A stretch of 64,000 bases of DNA from Sophora flavescens (GCA_030762895.1 CM061067.1:53717667-53781666); one strand, 5' to 3'. Counted from the stretch's first letter, positions 22,386-35,149 are shown. Notes: a model not told the origin generated them from the sequence alone. A program made the numbers and translations.

Positions 22386-25300
22386 TGTGAACCCTAAAAC
22401 CCGGCATCACATGGTCACCCGTTGCGGAAAAGAAACCTATTTAAAACGCTCATCGCTTTCGAAAAAATAACCTTTTATATAGGGTTACTGAAAAAGGGTA
22501 CTCAATTTTTTTTTTGTTAAAAGAAGTTAAGAAAAGGTGATGAACACTCGGAACATGAAAATAAACATCATTCATAAAAATATAACTGTCCCACTTGGGA
22601 TCTTAGGTTTGATTACAAAACGGGCCTTGTCGAACCGGCCAACATACACTAAAATAGCTATTGAAGAAACAGGTAAAAAAAGAAACATCAAACTGGAGAT
22701 AGGAAACTGGGTACAAGACTCAAAAGATGGCTCTAAAAGTCTAGGCACTATCGGGACAACTCCAAAAGCCGACGAACGATCTACCAATGCCTCCTGCATG
22801 CAGAGTGACCACAGACGCTACCCCCAGACGACATATCAGATACCGTATCGATAACGCCACCGCCATCGTCGATAGGGACGTCGTCCTCCTCCTCCTCCTC
22901 GACCTCTATCAGCTCAAGAGGCTCTTCCTCGGGATCCTCCTCCACTGGATCCTCCGCAAGCGGTTCAACTGGATCAAAATGCTCATGAAGGAGATCGATG
23001 ACTTATAGCGTATGAAGGTAGTACCATGGAGGTGGAAGTGCCATAGTCCTCGTCTCGACGGTATGAACCCTTCGTACGGGCACTCCGTTAGGATTCGTCT
23101 CGATAGTCGTGACTGGTCCTCGGTACGTCGCGATCGTCACACCCTCATGTATAGTCCAGTTCCCTGTCGTCCCAGCATGATCAAACACTTCGTCCCTCGA
23201 GATTGACTGTGCCAAGGGAACGTTCGGTTCCATCTAAAAGCACACGCATACCCGGTACAAGAAGAAAAGAATAGAACATATAGATGTGCAAGAGTGAGAT
23301 ACCATCATAAGATATATCCCACAATAACCATATACATGATACATATATCACATAATCATATAAGTAGTTAAATCATGCATATACATAACATAACAGTGTT
23401 ATATCAAAGGGTCTCAAACCCACACAGTCAACTTTTGAAAATATCCATGGCACTTCAATATCAGGCTCTAACTTAATCTCATGAGATATCAACACCGTTT
23501 TTCACTGGAGAAGAATCAGAGTTGGTCAATCTCTATCCCACCGGGCAGTTGCCTCCATACCCTCATGCATTTAAGGTCTCAAGACGAGCAACGTCACATG
23601 TGCCTCTGAACCGGTGACATTTACTGACTCCCAGATACCACCTTGTATCTGATATGTAAGAAAGCACGTCTGCTTGGAGAAATGCACATGAGAAAATATT
23701 TTATTCAAAAGGTTTTCTTTGTGTTCATTCTTTTTCGTTGTCGCAGCTCAAAGCTAACGACTTAATCATCATTTCCCCATCACTTGAAAACTCAAACATA
23801 GGGCACACAGTCCGAATGCTCAATCACAACACCCGAGACCGATGCCGCAGTCAAGGGTTGTGGTCATATAAATCACTAATGCTTTTATTCATGTTTTGAA
23901 CTTATCATGATAAGGACAATAGCCCACAACTACAAAATCAGAACGCACTGTCCTAGATTTCGAGAATTGGACTCTCAGTACAGAACATCAAGAATAGGAC
24001 TCATGGCCCCAAATTAACACTGATCCAAGATCACGTGCATATAACTTAATACTAGAAGAGAATTCTCGCATACTAGATTCTCTTTCTTAAGTACTTATTT
24101 TTCGTTCAGTGAAAATCAAATTCAAAACCGAATCCTCGATAACCTATCCAGGCTATCGGAAAGTTTCTAAAACATTTAGAAGAAAACCTTTTTTTTGAAA
24201 ATCTTTTATAAAGGATCTTTGAAATACTTTTATATTTGAAAATCCACAATAGGATATTGCCAAATAATCTTGAAAGTTTTCACTTGAAGACACATAGTTC
24301 GAAAAGGATTTTTCTCTTGTATAACAATAGTTCACCAAAACCATTTCAACATTTAAAACAAGTACTTTAAGTTAATGAGCTTTTGGAAAAGAACATCAAT
24401 CCCTTCATCTTCAAAGCTTATTAAGGTTTTTAATCCTTATAACAGTTGAGCACAGACACAAGTCTGGCTGAGCAAACTTTCAATCAACAGCAGTATATAT
24501 TCTCAGTTCAATGCTAATATCACAGTTGAAAGCAGTTCATCACAGATATGCATTATAACATTTAGAACAAGCACAATTCAACATCAGATAATAGCATAAC
24601 AGTTCAAGTACATTATATAACCAAGTAAGCTCAATCAGCATATAAATATCCAGTTAAACACATACACACATGCATACAGTTATTGAATATCTTTAGGAAA
24701 TCCCCTCTTACCCACATTGGATTTAAGAGTTTTGGATTTGAAAAGAAGGTTCACGAACGTCCTCGCTTCTCCAGCGATGGAAGTCTAAGGTTACCATCAT
24801 AAAATCATGAGTTAAAAAAAATATCAACTCGAGAACACTAACCACAAGGTATAGGCTCGGTTCATACAATAAACTAGGATTAGGGGTTTCCGAAATTTAT
24901 GCGACTCTTGGACTTATGATCCTTTAGTGCTATAAGTTCATAAACAACAATCTTTTAACAAAGTTGAATTAAAAATCCCACTAAGTACTTGACTTAGGGT
25001 TTCGGCCAAGCATAGGTAAATAGGCTAGGAATTTCTAAACTTTCCAATCTCTTTAGGTTAGCATCCATACATAGTAAGGAGCTTGAAACCATGATCATTT
25101 CGGAAAATGGAAAAATCAAATGTCTTAAACCATGAACTCTTAGGTTCGGCCTTAAAAATTTTGTGAGGTTAGAGATCTTTAAATCATCCAATATTTTGGA
25201 CATAGCATCCTTTAACATGAAGGAGCTTTAATCCATAATTATCTTGGAAAACAAAATAAAATAACACATCCTAGGTCAAATGTTACGTTCGGCCATCATA

Positions 25301-26699
25301 GGAAAATAAAGCAAGAAAATATTTTAAACTTTTCAATCACTTAGACATAGCATCCTTTAACATAAGGGAGCTTTTTAGTCCATGATAAACAAAACTCAAC
25401 ATCTTTGCCATAACCATTTAAGGTTTCGGCCTTTTCAAGAAATAGGGGTTAGAAATCTTCAAACTTTCCAATCTCTTGGACTTAGCATCCTTATATATCA
25501 AGGAGTCTTAATCCATGATCATTTTGGAAAACAAAACTTAAACACAATTGCCTTAAAACTCATTGGTTTTGGTCTTTACATAAAAATAGGGTAAAAATAT
25601 TTAAACTTTCCGATCACTTAAACATAGCATCCTTTAACATAAGGGAGATCTTGGAAATGAAACTCAAATACAAACTCATACATGTAAAGGTTGAAACAAG
25701 ATTCACCTAAAACATATACATGGTTTCGGCCTCCTTAGGAAGAAGAGGTTAGGAAACTTTGTTTTACACAACCTTTTAGTATGTGATAGTATGAGTAAAT
25801 ACAAGAATATAGAAGGTGGTTTCAACTCAAAAGGAGTTTTCTACCATTTTTGAGAGGTTTTAGAAGTTAAAAGCACATAAAGGACATATGAAGAAAACTT
25901 TGAAACAAAAGATGAAACTTTGAAAAAGAACTACATAGAAGTATTACCTTTAACAAGATGAACAACTTTGATGAAGAACTCTAAGAGAAAAGCTTGATAA
26001 AAATGTAAACTTTGTAAGAGAGAAGAATAAGAATAAATGTAGGAAAGTGTAAATGTGAGAAATGGAGGAAAGTGATGAAGTGTGGAAATGAAGAGTGTTT
26101 ATAGAGAGTGAGAGGAGAGGGTCACGGTTTTGGAGAGGAAGAAAGAATAGAAGAAAGAAGGTGGGTTGCTTGTAGAGATGATAAGGAGTTTAGGTGATGT
26201 GATGTGATTGGAGAGAGAAAGATGAAAAAGTGAGATTTTTGAAAAAAAATCATGATTCACCTTTTGAGATGTGTCATAACCTTCACATCAAGTAACTTCA
26301 TGTCACTTCATCCTTTTGATGCTCTGCTCCATTGTGTATCAGATGACTTCCTCGATCGTTTTTTCCGACGATTTCGCCCGGGAAATCCCTAAGATTTGGC
26401 CCCGAACAAGATTTTTCGAAAAACTCTCAACCCACACAAAACATCATAAAAACAGTAACCGTCTCGTTCACGAATTAAAATTTGGTCTCTAGCTCAGTAA
26501 ACTTGTACTGACAGTGAGAACCCAGACCGGTTTTCGTCTGAATTTTCGACCGAAAATTTTACCGTGACTTCATACGGTAAAACAACATAAGAAAATGATT
26601 TTATTTTAAATAAAATCATCCTCTGGATTTTATAAAAAAATAAATACATTAAAGCATGTATTTACTGATAAAGAAGCATACGAAAAACAGGGTGTTACA
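22386..26699 (-). mobile_element. 4.3 kb solo LTR, probably Gypsy-type, inside the Copia env-like region
   Basis: Flanked by the 5-bp duplication TTCAT (22381-22385 and 26700-26704). On the minus strand it runs TGTAACACCCTG (26699) to GGGTTTTAGGGTTCACA (22386). TGTAACACCC is a common start of plant Gypsy (Tekay-like) LTRs. There is no long ORF and no internal direct repeat at the ends, so it reads as a single LTR left by recombination between two LTRs. It contains a tandem array at 25001-25730. Confidence 0.82.
25001..25730. repeat. Five degenerate tandem units of about 140 bp within the solo LTR
   Basis: Units are delimited by TTCGGCC-like words at 25001, 25145, 25288, 25425, 25567 (diverged) and 25725, giving spacings of 144, 143, 137, 142 and 158 bp. 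Each unit has AAACTTTCCAATC-like and TAGCATCCTTTAACAT-like segments. Confidence 0.85.
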
Positions 26700-26704
26700 T
26701 TCAT

Positions 26705-29700
26705 CACAGCGTCTCTGAATCTTCCATACAGGATTCTTGGAAGATTGATTCTTGTCTCTGTGAGAAGATGGCAGAGACGGAATTTGTGAAGAGATGAGAG
26801 GTTGTCCTTTGATCCAACCTTGTGAAGCACCACTTTGTTGAGAAGCTGGTGAAGGATACGAACGATGTCCTTCATGTCAACAACCTTCCAAGAGTGAGTC
26901 CTGACCGTGTCCTCCTTCATAAGACAGACTTCTATAGTCTCAGAGCCGCCCAAGTCTTCTTCCCATGACTCAGTGAAAACGAGACCTTCCTGAGCACAAA
27001 ATATTGCTTCAGTAATAGTCTTCTTCGAGACTGTAATCTTCTTTCTTAATACTGTTGAGTAGAAGTCAGTTTCTGTTAGTTGGATGTTTCTCCAAAAATC
27101 CCCGACTAGATTGGGGAAGACAGAGACTTTCTCCGCGAAGAGTCCTTCCCAGCCAGTTGCATTGACATATTTGCTTATGTCAAGATTAAAGTCTTTCAGC
27201 ACACTAAGGTTGAAATGTTGCTCTATAGCTAAGTTGAGTTTGTCCACGTTGAAGGTTGAATATCCTGTCGCGACCGTCCCGTCCGGGCGCCACAAAAAAG
27301 AGATAAAGAACAGAGGAGTCGCCACTAAAATTTTTATTGGGAAAATCTTAGAAAACCAAATTATTTAAAGGTAAACCGGTCTAAAAAAAAAGGAGAGACG
27401 AGTCCGGGAGTCGGTTACGAGTAGGGAAGGTGTTAGCACCCCACATCGCCCGTTTAAAAACGGTACCTCGAGTTAATTGTGCAAAAACATTTTAATAACC
27501 TTTTCAATATTTATTTTACCCCAAAAATTTCTTACAAGAAAGAATTATTTTTAATTTTTTATATTTTAAATTTTTATTAATTTTTATATTTTTAAATTTT
27601 ATTGTTTATAAAAACTAAATGAGGTTGAACATGGCACATGAGTCCACATGGTAACCTCAAATCTAAGGAACTGGATATGACACCGTGTCCATAGAACATC
27701 CCTAAAAATAGAAAAATTTAATTTTTTTGATTATTTATTTTAACATAAAAAAGTGACACAAAAAAAAGGAAAATTTAGTTTTGGCTTGACAAGATGATTT
27801 ATCTTGCTCCTACGTATTCCCGGGTGCGATGGGAAATTCTAAGCCACGTAATTCTTTTAGAAAAAAGTTTGATTGATTGATTGGTTTTTATTTTTTGATA
27901 AAGATTTGATTTATTTATTTTATTATAAAAAAGATTTTATTTCAAAATAAATTCATTTTTTGCACAGGGTCCATGATAGCAGCGCTATACGATAAACCCT
28001 TACAATACATACGCCACTTGAGGATGAAAAATCATACATCAACGTCGTAGATTGTTGCGTGAAAATAAGTTTTTATTTTAACATCATAAATTGTTGCGTG
28101 AATTCAAATAAATTTTATTTTAAAAAGTCGAATAAAATTTGTTAAAACGAGTAAATTGAAAACATTTATTATTTTATACAAAAGGAATTCACCCTTGCAC
28201 AGGGTTAAAGATAGCGGAGCTATACGATGAACCCTTACAATTCATATGACACTTGAGAATGAAAAATCATACATCAACGTCATAAATTGTTGCGTGAACC
28301 CAAAAGGAGATTTTTATTTGAAACGAGGGATTGAAAATATTTTATTAACCATTTTTGGTTCATGTTATTTTTTAGAAACAAAATGAGCTAGAACCCCCTC
28401 CTTTTTCATATGATTGGGCCCAAAGCAAGAAAAAGGCCCAACTTCAGTTTTTATTGTCAAATATATTTCCTAAATAAAAAAGGGGACTGAAAGTCTGGCA
28501 GCCGGCCCAAAACCCATGCCTTGATACTTAAAGAAACAAACAAATAAAAAAAGCAAGCAATCAGTAAAGAGAAAGAAAAGAACGAGACTTGCATTCCCTC
28601 ACCACTAAAACGCAGAAGACAGAGGAGCAAGAGGCGTAGCGGCGGCGAGGATCGAATGACGGTAGGGCGCAAACAGCGGTGGCTCTACGACTGGTCTTGC
28701 ACGGCAGTGGAGCAGAATCCGCGGTGGCAGGAAGGGAAACGCACGGCAGCTTGCACAGAGCGGATCGGGACGATGCGGAGACTCCCGCGGCGGCGGTGAT
28801 GGACCTTGGACGGCTTCGGGTTGGAGTAGCAGTGGCGACGGTTTCGGGTTAGGGTAGCAGTGGCGAATGCTTCGGGTTGGAGCAGCAGCGGCGACGGTTT
28901 CGATTTCAGGACGGCGAGGCTGGTGATGACACTGCTGCGTCTGGCGCGGTGGCTGGATCTGTGTGCGGCAACGCGTCCAGACGTGGCGGAGACGATGGAA
29001 CAATGGGGCGCTGTTTGGTAGGTACCGGTAAGGGTCAAGTGTTGTTATTGAAGGTGATGTTGTTAGGAGGAAGATGAAGATGATGGTTATGGTATTTGGC
29101 TATGGAGGGAGGTTGGATATGTTGAGATGTTGAAGATGAATGGTGAAAATGGTCCTGTTTTGGGTTGTTGAAGGAAGAAGATGGCTTTCTCTATGAACCC
29201 CCCCCCCCCCCTTTTTTCGCCCCTATGCTCTATATCGCTGTTGTCATTTATACTGATAGCAAGATTCTGAAAAAAAAAAAAAAAAAAGGAAACCCAATAA
29301 TCCTCTGCTTTGGTTACATTGGATAGTTGATTTTGTATCTGATATGTCTTGCTTTGTGCTGCCATTTTCCTTTCTTGTATTTAGTCTATTTTGGCCCTTT
29401 GACTGTTATTGACCTTGCTGATGCTGCATGAGAGATAAGGAGTAGCAGGATGATATTTTCCCTTTTCATGCTTGGATTTCAAATTCTCATCCTTTGCAAA
29501 TTTAACAAAGCTTAACTTAGCCTTTGGTTCTGAGACAAAATTAAAAATTTTTGTCTCTTACCCATTGTCCCACTGTTGGAACAGGAACTCTCTGTTTTTT
29601 TTCATCTATTTATTTATTTTTATTTTTTTATATATTTTTTTAATGATAGGAAGCGTGTATTTATCTGTTATTTTTCTTTTCTTTTTTTCCTTTTTTTTAC

Positions 29701-29888
29701 TGGGCTTTGGGCTAAAGAACATGGGCTAGGAAGATGGATTTAAAAAGGACTTGCAACCAAAAGAAAATCATGAGCATGAACAAAATAATTTTTTTGGTTT
29801 TCGTGCAAATTTGTACCTTTTTTCTTTTTAAATATATTAATTAAAATGATGAAATACCCGGACAAAATTAGGTGTTCACATATGCCAT
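26705..29888 (-). pseudogene. N-terminal part of the Copia env-like ORF, split by an Ogre solo LTR
   Basis: The likely start ATG is at 29888-29886, but the solo LTR at 27266-29880 interrupts the frame three codons later; the frame resumes at 27265 with YSTFNVDKLN and continues through FPNLVGDFWRNIQ, the ITVSKKTITEAIF segment and a leucine-rich stretch to RFRDAVM at 26705. Removing the second solo LTR joins this to the C-terminal pieces with one further frameshift near 22320. This is the conserved N-terminal half of the env-like protein of SIRE/Maximus elements. No transmembrane segment is evident. Confidence 0.75.
27266..29880 (-). mobile_element. Solo LTR of the Ogre family
   Basis: 2615 bp from TGTCGCGACCG (plus) to GGTGTTCACA. 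Same family as the LTRs at 41257-43761 and 55938-58409. Flanked by TATCC (27261-27265) and TATGC (29881-29885), a 5-bp duplication with one change. It contains two roughly 100-bp direct repeats (near 27960 and 28195). A GC-rich segment at 28605-29040, with 33-bp tandem units around 28808-28905, has diverged strongly from the other two LTRs. Confidence 0.88.
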
Positions 29889-30315
29889 TGTAGATGATGA
29901 AAGAGCTTAGGGAAGCGTAAAGTTTTTCTCAGAGGGAAAAGATTACTTTTAAAGGAATTTTGAATATCAAAGGTTTTAAAAAAACTTTTGATATGACATG
30001 TCATTATGATAAAACGGCGTTGGTAACTTGGGACCATAAAAAGGGATTGATGGAAGTACTGACTCAGCAAAGAGAATAAAGGATAAATTTATCTTGTGAC
30101 AAAATAAATGCATTTATTAACACACAAAAAGAATATTTTTAATCATAGGCAAATGTGAACTCGTCTGAAACTATAAAATGGACGCGATCATCAATATCAC
30201 TGGACGCATGCAATACATTATGCAACAGATGCACAACTTTAAATATGTATTAGACGAGCATAGGTAATAGACGCGGAATTAGCAAAACAAATTTTTTCTA
30301 GGCTGGACGCCTACA
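29889..30315 (-). other. Copia spacer between pol and the env-like ORF
   Basis: Non-coding, AT-rich. It lies downstream of the RNase H stop (30316) and upstream of the env-like start (29888). No internal promoter or splice signal could be fixed. Confidence 0.55.
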
Positions 30316-31065
30316 CTAATCCACACATATCATATTAAGATGCTTCCTAATAAAGATATATCTGTCTTCTGCAAGAGGTTTAGTAAAGATATCTGCCCAT
30401 TGATGGTCAGTATCTACAAATTGAATATCAATCACACCTTTTTGCACATAATCCCTAATAAAATGATGTTTAATCTCTATGTGCTTATCTCTAGAATGCA
30501 AGATTGGATTATTAGATAGATTTATTGCAGTATTAATATCACACATAAGCGGAATAATACTTACAAATACATTGTAGTCCTCCAATTGATGTTTGATCCA
30601 GAGAAGTTGTGAGCAGCAACTTGCAGCTGATATATACTCAGCTTCAGCAGTTGATAGAGCAATGGTACTTTGTCTTTTGCTTGACCACGAGACAAGATTA
30701 GCTCCAATGAAGTGACATCCTCCACTAGTGTTTTTTCTTTCAATTCTATCTCCAACATAGTCGGCATCACAGAAACCAACTAATCAATATTCTTCATTTT
30801 TCTTAAAGCACAAACCAAGATTAGTAGTACCTTTTAAATATCTAAAAATTCTCTTAACTACTGATATGTGAGATTCTCTAGGATCAGATTGAAATCGAGC
30901 ACATAAACATACGCTGAACATAATATCAGGCCTAAACGCAGTAAGATATAAGAGAGATCCTATCATACCTCTGTATACTTTTTGGTCTACCATTTTCTCT
31001 TTATCATCTTTGTTCAAGTATGGAGGTGGGTGCATAGGAGTATTCATTGGTTTACAGTCATCCAT
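30316..31065 (-). pseudogene. Copia RNase H domain
   Basis: Three overlapping pieces (30784-31065, 30561-30779, 30316-30585) in different frames. They contain YRGMIGSLLYLTAFRPDIMF and YLKGTTNLGL (the link between RT and RNase H), a serine/glutamate-rich middle and the C-terminal DIQFVDTDHQWADIFTKPL that is diagnostic of Copia RNase H. RNase H removes the RNA strand after reverse transcription. At least two frameshifts or stops (near 30780 and 31070) break the reading. Confidence 0.9.
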
Positions 31066-31071
31066 CTAAAA

Positions 31072-32055
31072 CTACTTCTGAAGTTCTTTTGTATACTTAG
31101 TTTGGTGGATGAGCACCTCATCCATGGTTTGTTTTACTTGAAGTCCAAGGAAGAATTTGAATTCTCCCATCATGCTCATTTCAAACTCTTTCTGCATTAA
31201 CTTAGAGAATTCTTTGCACAGAGATTCATTAGTACTACCAAAAATAATATCATCAACATATATATGTACAACTATGAAATTAGACTTAATGGATTTTATA
31301 AATAAGGTTGTATCAACCTTTCCTCTATTGAATCCATTTTCCATAAGAAAGGAACTTAGTCTATCATACCAAGCTCTAGGAGCTTGCTCAAGACTGTACA
31401 GAGCTTTCTTAAGCTTATGTACATGTTCAGGATGGGTTTCGCACTCAAAACCCAGAGGTTGCATAACATAGACTTCTTCATTAATAAAGCCATTTAGAAA
31501 AGCACTCTTAAAATCCATCTGAAAAATCATAATACTATGATGTGCAGCGAATGAAAGTAGAATTCTAATAGCTTCTAATCTAGCAACAGGTGCAAAGGTT
31601 TCAGTATAATCTATACCTTTTTCTTGAGAGAAACCTTGAGCAACAAGTCTTGCTTTGTTTCTGATTACCTTACCATTTTCATCAAGTTTGTTTCTGTAAA
31701 CCCACTTTGTTCCAATCACTGAGTTGTCTTTGGGCAGTGGAACCAGAGTCCAAACATCACTTCTTTCAAACTGATTGAGTTCTTCTTGCATGGCTAGAAT
31801 CCAACCATCGTCCAGCAGAGCCTCGTCTACTGTCTTTGGTTCCAACTCAGAGACTAGTGCAGAATTGTCTTGTTCTCTGAAGGTTGATCTGGTTCTTAGC
31901 TTGTCATTGGGGTTTCCAATGATCTGAGCGTGTGGATGATAATTCTTGAAGTACCAAGATTTTTGAACTGTATCATGTTGAGAAGCTGAAGTTTCTGGTT
32001 GTTGAGTGGGGTCATCTTCTTGATCATCAACTTTCAAGATCTGCAAAAGCTTCAT
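31072..32055 (-). pseudogene. Copia reverse transcriptase domain
   Basis: 327-residue open stretch. It has WILAMQEELNQFERSDVWTL, GTKWVYRNKLDENG, ARLVAQGFSQEKGIDYTETF and the catalytic IYVDDIIFGS. It is preceded by an integrase C-terminal linker in another frame. As family knowledge, this enzyme copies element RNA in cytoplasmic particles. The domain is nearly complete but is cut from RNase H by a stop at 31072 and from integrase by a frameshift near 32040. Confidence 0.93.
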
Positions 32056-33006
32056 CTAGCTCTGATAATTTCTTACCAGGCTGTTTGTCATCAAACTTGA
32101 CATGAATACTTTCTTCTACTATCAGAGTCCTAGAATTATAAACTCTAAAACCTCTAGATGTTTCAGAATATCCTAATAGAATTCCACTATATGTTTTAGT
32201 ATCAAACTTACCAAATTGATCTTTAGTATTCAGTATATAGCATTTACAACCAAAGGGGTGAAAATAAGATATGTTGGGTTTCTTCCTTTCCACGGTTCAT
32301 AAGGAGTCTTATTCAGGATAGGTCTAATGTATATTCTGTTATGAATGTAACAGACAGTATTAACAGCTTCAGCCCAAAAGTGTCCAGGGACAGAGTTGCC
32401 ATTGAGCATAGTATTAGCCATCTCTTGAAGAGATCTGTTCTTTCTCTCTACCACACCATTTTGCTGTGGTGTTCTAGGTATTGAGAAGTTGTGAAGGATA
32501 CCACTCTTTTCAGAGAACTAATGAAATAGCTCATTTTCAAACTCTCCCCCATGGTCACTTCTGATTGATGTGATACACATGCCTTTTTCATTCTGTACAC
32601 GTTTGCAGAATACATAAAAGACCTTAAAGGACTCATCCTTGTGAGTTAGGAACATAACCCATGTCCATCTAGTGTAATCATCTACTGTGAGAAGACCATA
32701 TTTCTTACCATTGACAGAGGCAGTCCTTGTTGGACCAAAAAGATCAAGATGTAGCAATTCTAGTGGTCTATTGGTACTAACAACATTCTTAGATTCAAAA
32801 GAACCTTTGACTTGTTTTCCATTTTGACATACATCACAGAGAGCATCAGATTTGAACTTAAGGTTTGGTAGTCCTCTCACGAGGTTATGCTTGTTTAGCT
32901 TTGAAATTAATTTCAAGATTGCATGACCTAGCCTTTTGTGCCAAATCCATCGCTCATCTTCAATGAACACTAGACATGAGACACTTTGATTTGAGAGGTC
33001 CTCCAA
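32027..33006 (-). pseudogene. Copia integrase
   Basis: The GAG-pre-integrase/zinc part (WIWHKRLGHA, CDVCQNGK) gives the H-H-C-C finger. The catalytic core shows LHLDLFGPT (first Asp) and IRSDHGGEFEN (second Asp), and the next piece has VERKNRSLQEMANTM, which supplies the Glu-containing helix. Pieces at 32518-33006, 32230-32454 and 32027-32293 are in different frames, so it is broken around 32520 and 32280. Its normal role is insertion of element DNA into the genome. Confidence 0.92.
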
Positions 33007-33083
33007 GTCAATCTTGTAGAGATTGTTTTCCTTTTTGCAGTGAATAAAAGTGATCCATCATCTTTCCTGACAGTACACATGTC

Positions 33084-33365
33084 CTAATCAAAAGACACTT
33101 CACATCCACTGTCACATAATTGACTTATGCTCAGTAGATTGTGCTTCAAGCCATTTACTAAAAGAACATTATCGATGGAGGGAAAAGGATGTTTACCAAT
33201 TTTACCTATACCAATGATTTTCCCTTTCTGATTTCCTCCAAATGTGACCCATCCACCATCTTTAGGCTTAGGGTTTTGGAACATAGACCTTTCTCCCATC
33301 ATGTCTCATGAGCAGCCACTGTCCAAGTACCAAGACATCTGTTTTCTTCCAATTGTTAAGCAAAT
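33084..33365 (-). pseudogene. Copia protease region
   Basis: WYLDSGCS is visible, with the catalytic D-S-G at 33315-33323, followed directly by an in-frame TGA at 33306-33308 where an Arg or similar residue is expected before HMTGERSMF-like sequence. The open piece 33084-33302 carries VTFGGNQKGKIIGIGKIG and LLSISQLCDSG, typical of the protease-integrase link of Copia polyproteins. Confidence 0.88.
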
Positions 33366-33396
33366 CTACAACAAGTATTATCTTATCTTTAGGTAC

Positions 33397-35078
33397 CTAA
33401 ACTGACTTGGGTCCTTTCATGTTAGTTGTCACTGGACGAGTATGCTTAGCATATTTATTGTGTATGCATCTAGATGTAATATGCCCATTTTTTCCACATA
33501 CTTTACAAAAGGTGTTAGACGAGCCAGACTTAGCTTTGGTATGTTTATTTGGAACTTTTGAAGCTCTGTGCTGTTTAAGTGGTTTTGACTTTTTGTGAGA
33601 TGCGTCTTGCTTCTCTTTGTCATAACCAAGACCAGATTTATCATAAGGTGACCTAGAATACCTTAAAATGAGACTAAGCTTATCGGAGCCACCTACAAAC
33701 TTTGATAGAGAATCAGTTAGATATGTTACATCTTGTTTCAATTTTTCAACTTCACAAGAAACATCAGGTTCACACACCATTTTGTCAGGTAGACTGACAT
33801 TCATTAATTTTAGAATGTCGTTTTCATTTTTGAGGTTTTGTTTCTCAATGCAGACCCTACCATATTCTTTAGATAGTTTATAAAACTTCTTTTTGAGACT
33901 CTTATATTCTCATGATAGTATAGATGACTCATGCAACAATTCATCAAAAGCATTTTGAAGAGTGGACGGGTCAGAGTCCATTACCTCAACATCAGTGTAT
34001 TCACTTTCTGATGAAGTGCCTGCCATGAGACAGATATTTGCCTCTTCCTCAGCTTCATTTTCGTCATCTGATGATGACAAATCAAGATCCTATCATATAG
34101 CCATTAAACCTTTCTTCTTTTTGAAGAATTTTTTTTTTCCTTTAGCTTAGGGCAATCAGCTTTGAAATGACTAGGTTTATTGCATTCAAATCACAAGGGT
34201 GGACCTTTTTCCTTGGAGTCTGACTTCTCCTTGGAAAACTTTTTATTGAGTTGCTTCCTTCCGAAACCATCTTTCTTTCTCCACATATGTTGAATCTTCC
34301 TGGAGATAAAGGATAATTCATCATCATCTGATCCTTCATTATTATCAGAAGATTCATGCTCATCAGATGACTCAGCACCTTTGAGGACTTTTGACGAACT
34401 TCCTTTCTTTGCCTTTAGGGTAATAGACTTTCCTTTTATGGAATTTTTTTCTTCATTGAGTTCAAGTTCATGAACCTTGAGAGATCCAAGAAGCTCTTCC
34501 AGAGAGAGTGTATTCAAGTATTTTGCTTCCTGAATAGCAGTTACTTTGAGTCTCCATTGCTTGGATAGACTTCTCAGGATTTTTCTGACATGATCTCTAT
34601 TTTCATAGATTTTTCCAAGAGATCTGAGACAGTTGGTGATGGTTTGGAGTCTTCCAAACATTTGGTCTATTGTTTCATGTTCACCCATCTTGAACAGCTC
34701 ATATTGATGAACCATCATGTTGATCTTGGATTCCTTAACTTGTGAGGAACCCTCATGAGCTAGGACAAGAGTATCCCAAATTTTTTTAGCAGTATTGCAA
34801 CTGTGAACTTTGTCATGTTCATATATGGTGATGACACACATCAAATAATGCTTAGCTTTAAGAATGAGTTGATGCTTTGCCTTTTGATCTGCTGTCCAGT
34901 CTGCTCTAGCAACAGCAGCTCCATTTTCATTTATGGGTTCTATGTAACCAGCTTCTATGAGCTCCCAGATGTCTAGACTTTGTGCATCCAAAAAGGCCAT
35001 CATCCTCTTCTTCCAATAGCCATAATCAGAACCATCAAGGAGATGAGGTCTGTTGATAGCTTGACCTTCTGCATCCAT
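33397..35078 (-). pseudogene. Copia gag
   Basis: The start at 35078 (MDAEGQAINRPHLLDGSDYG) is the conserved beginning of this gag type; an in-frame ATG nine codons upstream (35105) is possible. The UBN2/gag core includes YWKKRMMAFLDAQ, AKKIWDTL, INMMVHQYELFKM and LRSLSKQWR. A first zinc knuckle (CNKPSHFKADC) lies near 34160, out of frame after a frameshift near 34192. A second, CKVCGKNGHITSRC, lies near 33470-33520. Two knuckles fit SIRE-type elements. Several stops lie between 33805 and 34141. Confidence 0.9.
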
Positions 35079-35135
35079 GGTTGTTGGATCGTACTCCCTC
35101 AGCACTTGTTAGATGCTCAACCCTTTCGAGGCTGA

Positions 35136-35147
35136 GCTCTGATACCA
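35136..35147 (-). other. Primer-binding site, initiator tRNA-Met type
   Basis: The minus strand reads TGGTATCAGAGC two bases after the LTR end (CA at 35150), the usual primer site of plant Copia elements. Confidence 0.93.
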
Positions 35148-35149
35148 AC

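Noticed and set aside
28605..29077. Overlapping Pro/Arg-rich open frames in the solo Ogre LTR
   Set aside because: GC-rich tandem repeat gives open frames on both strands; no domain.
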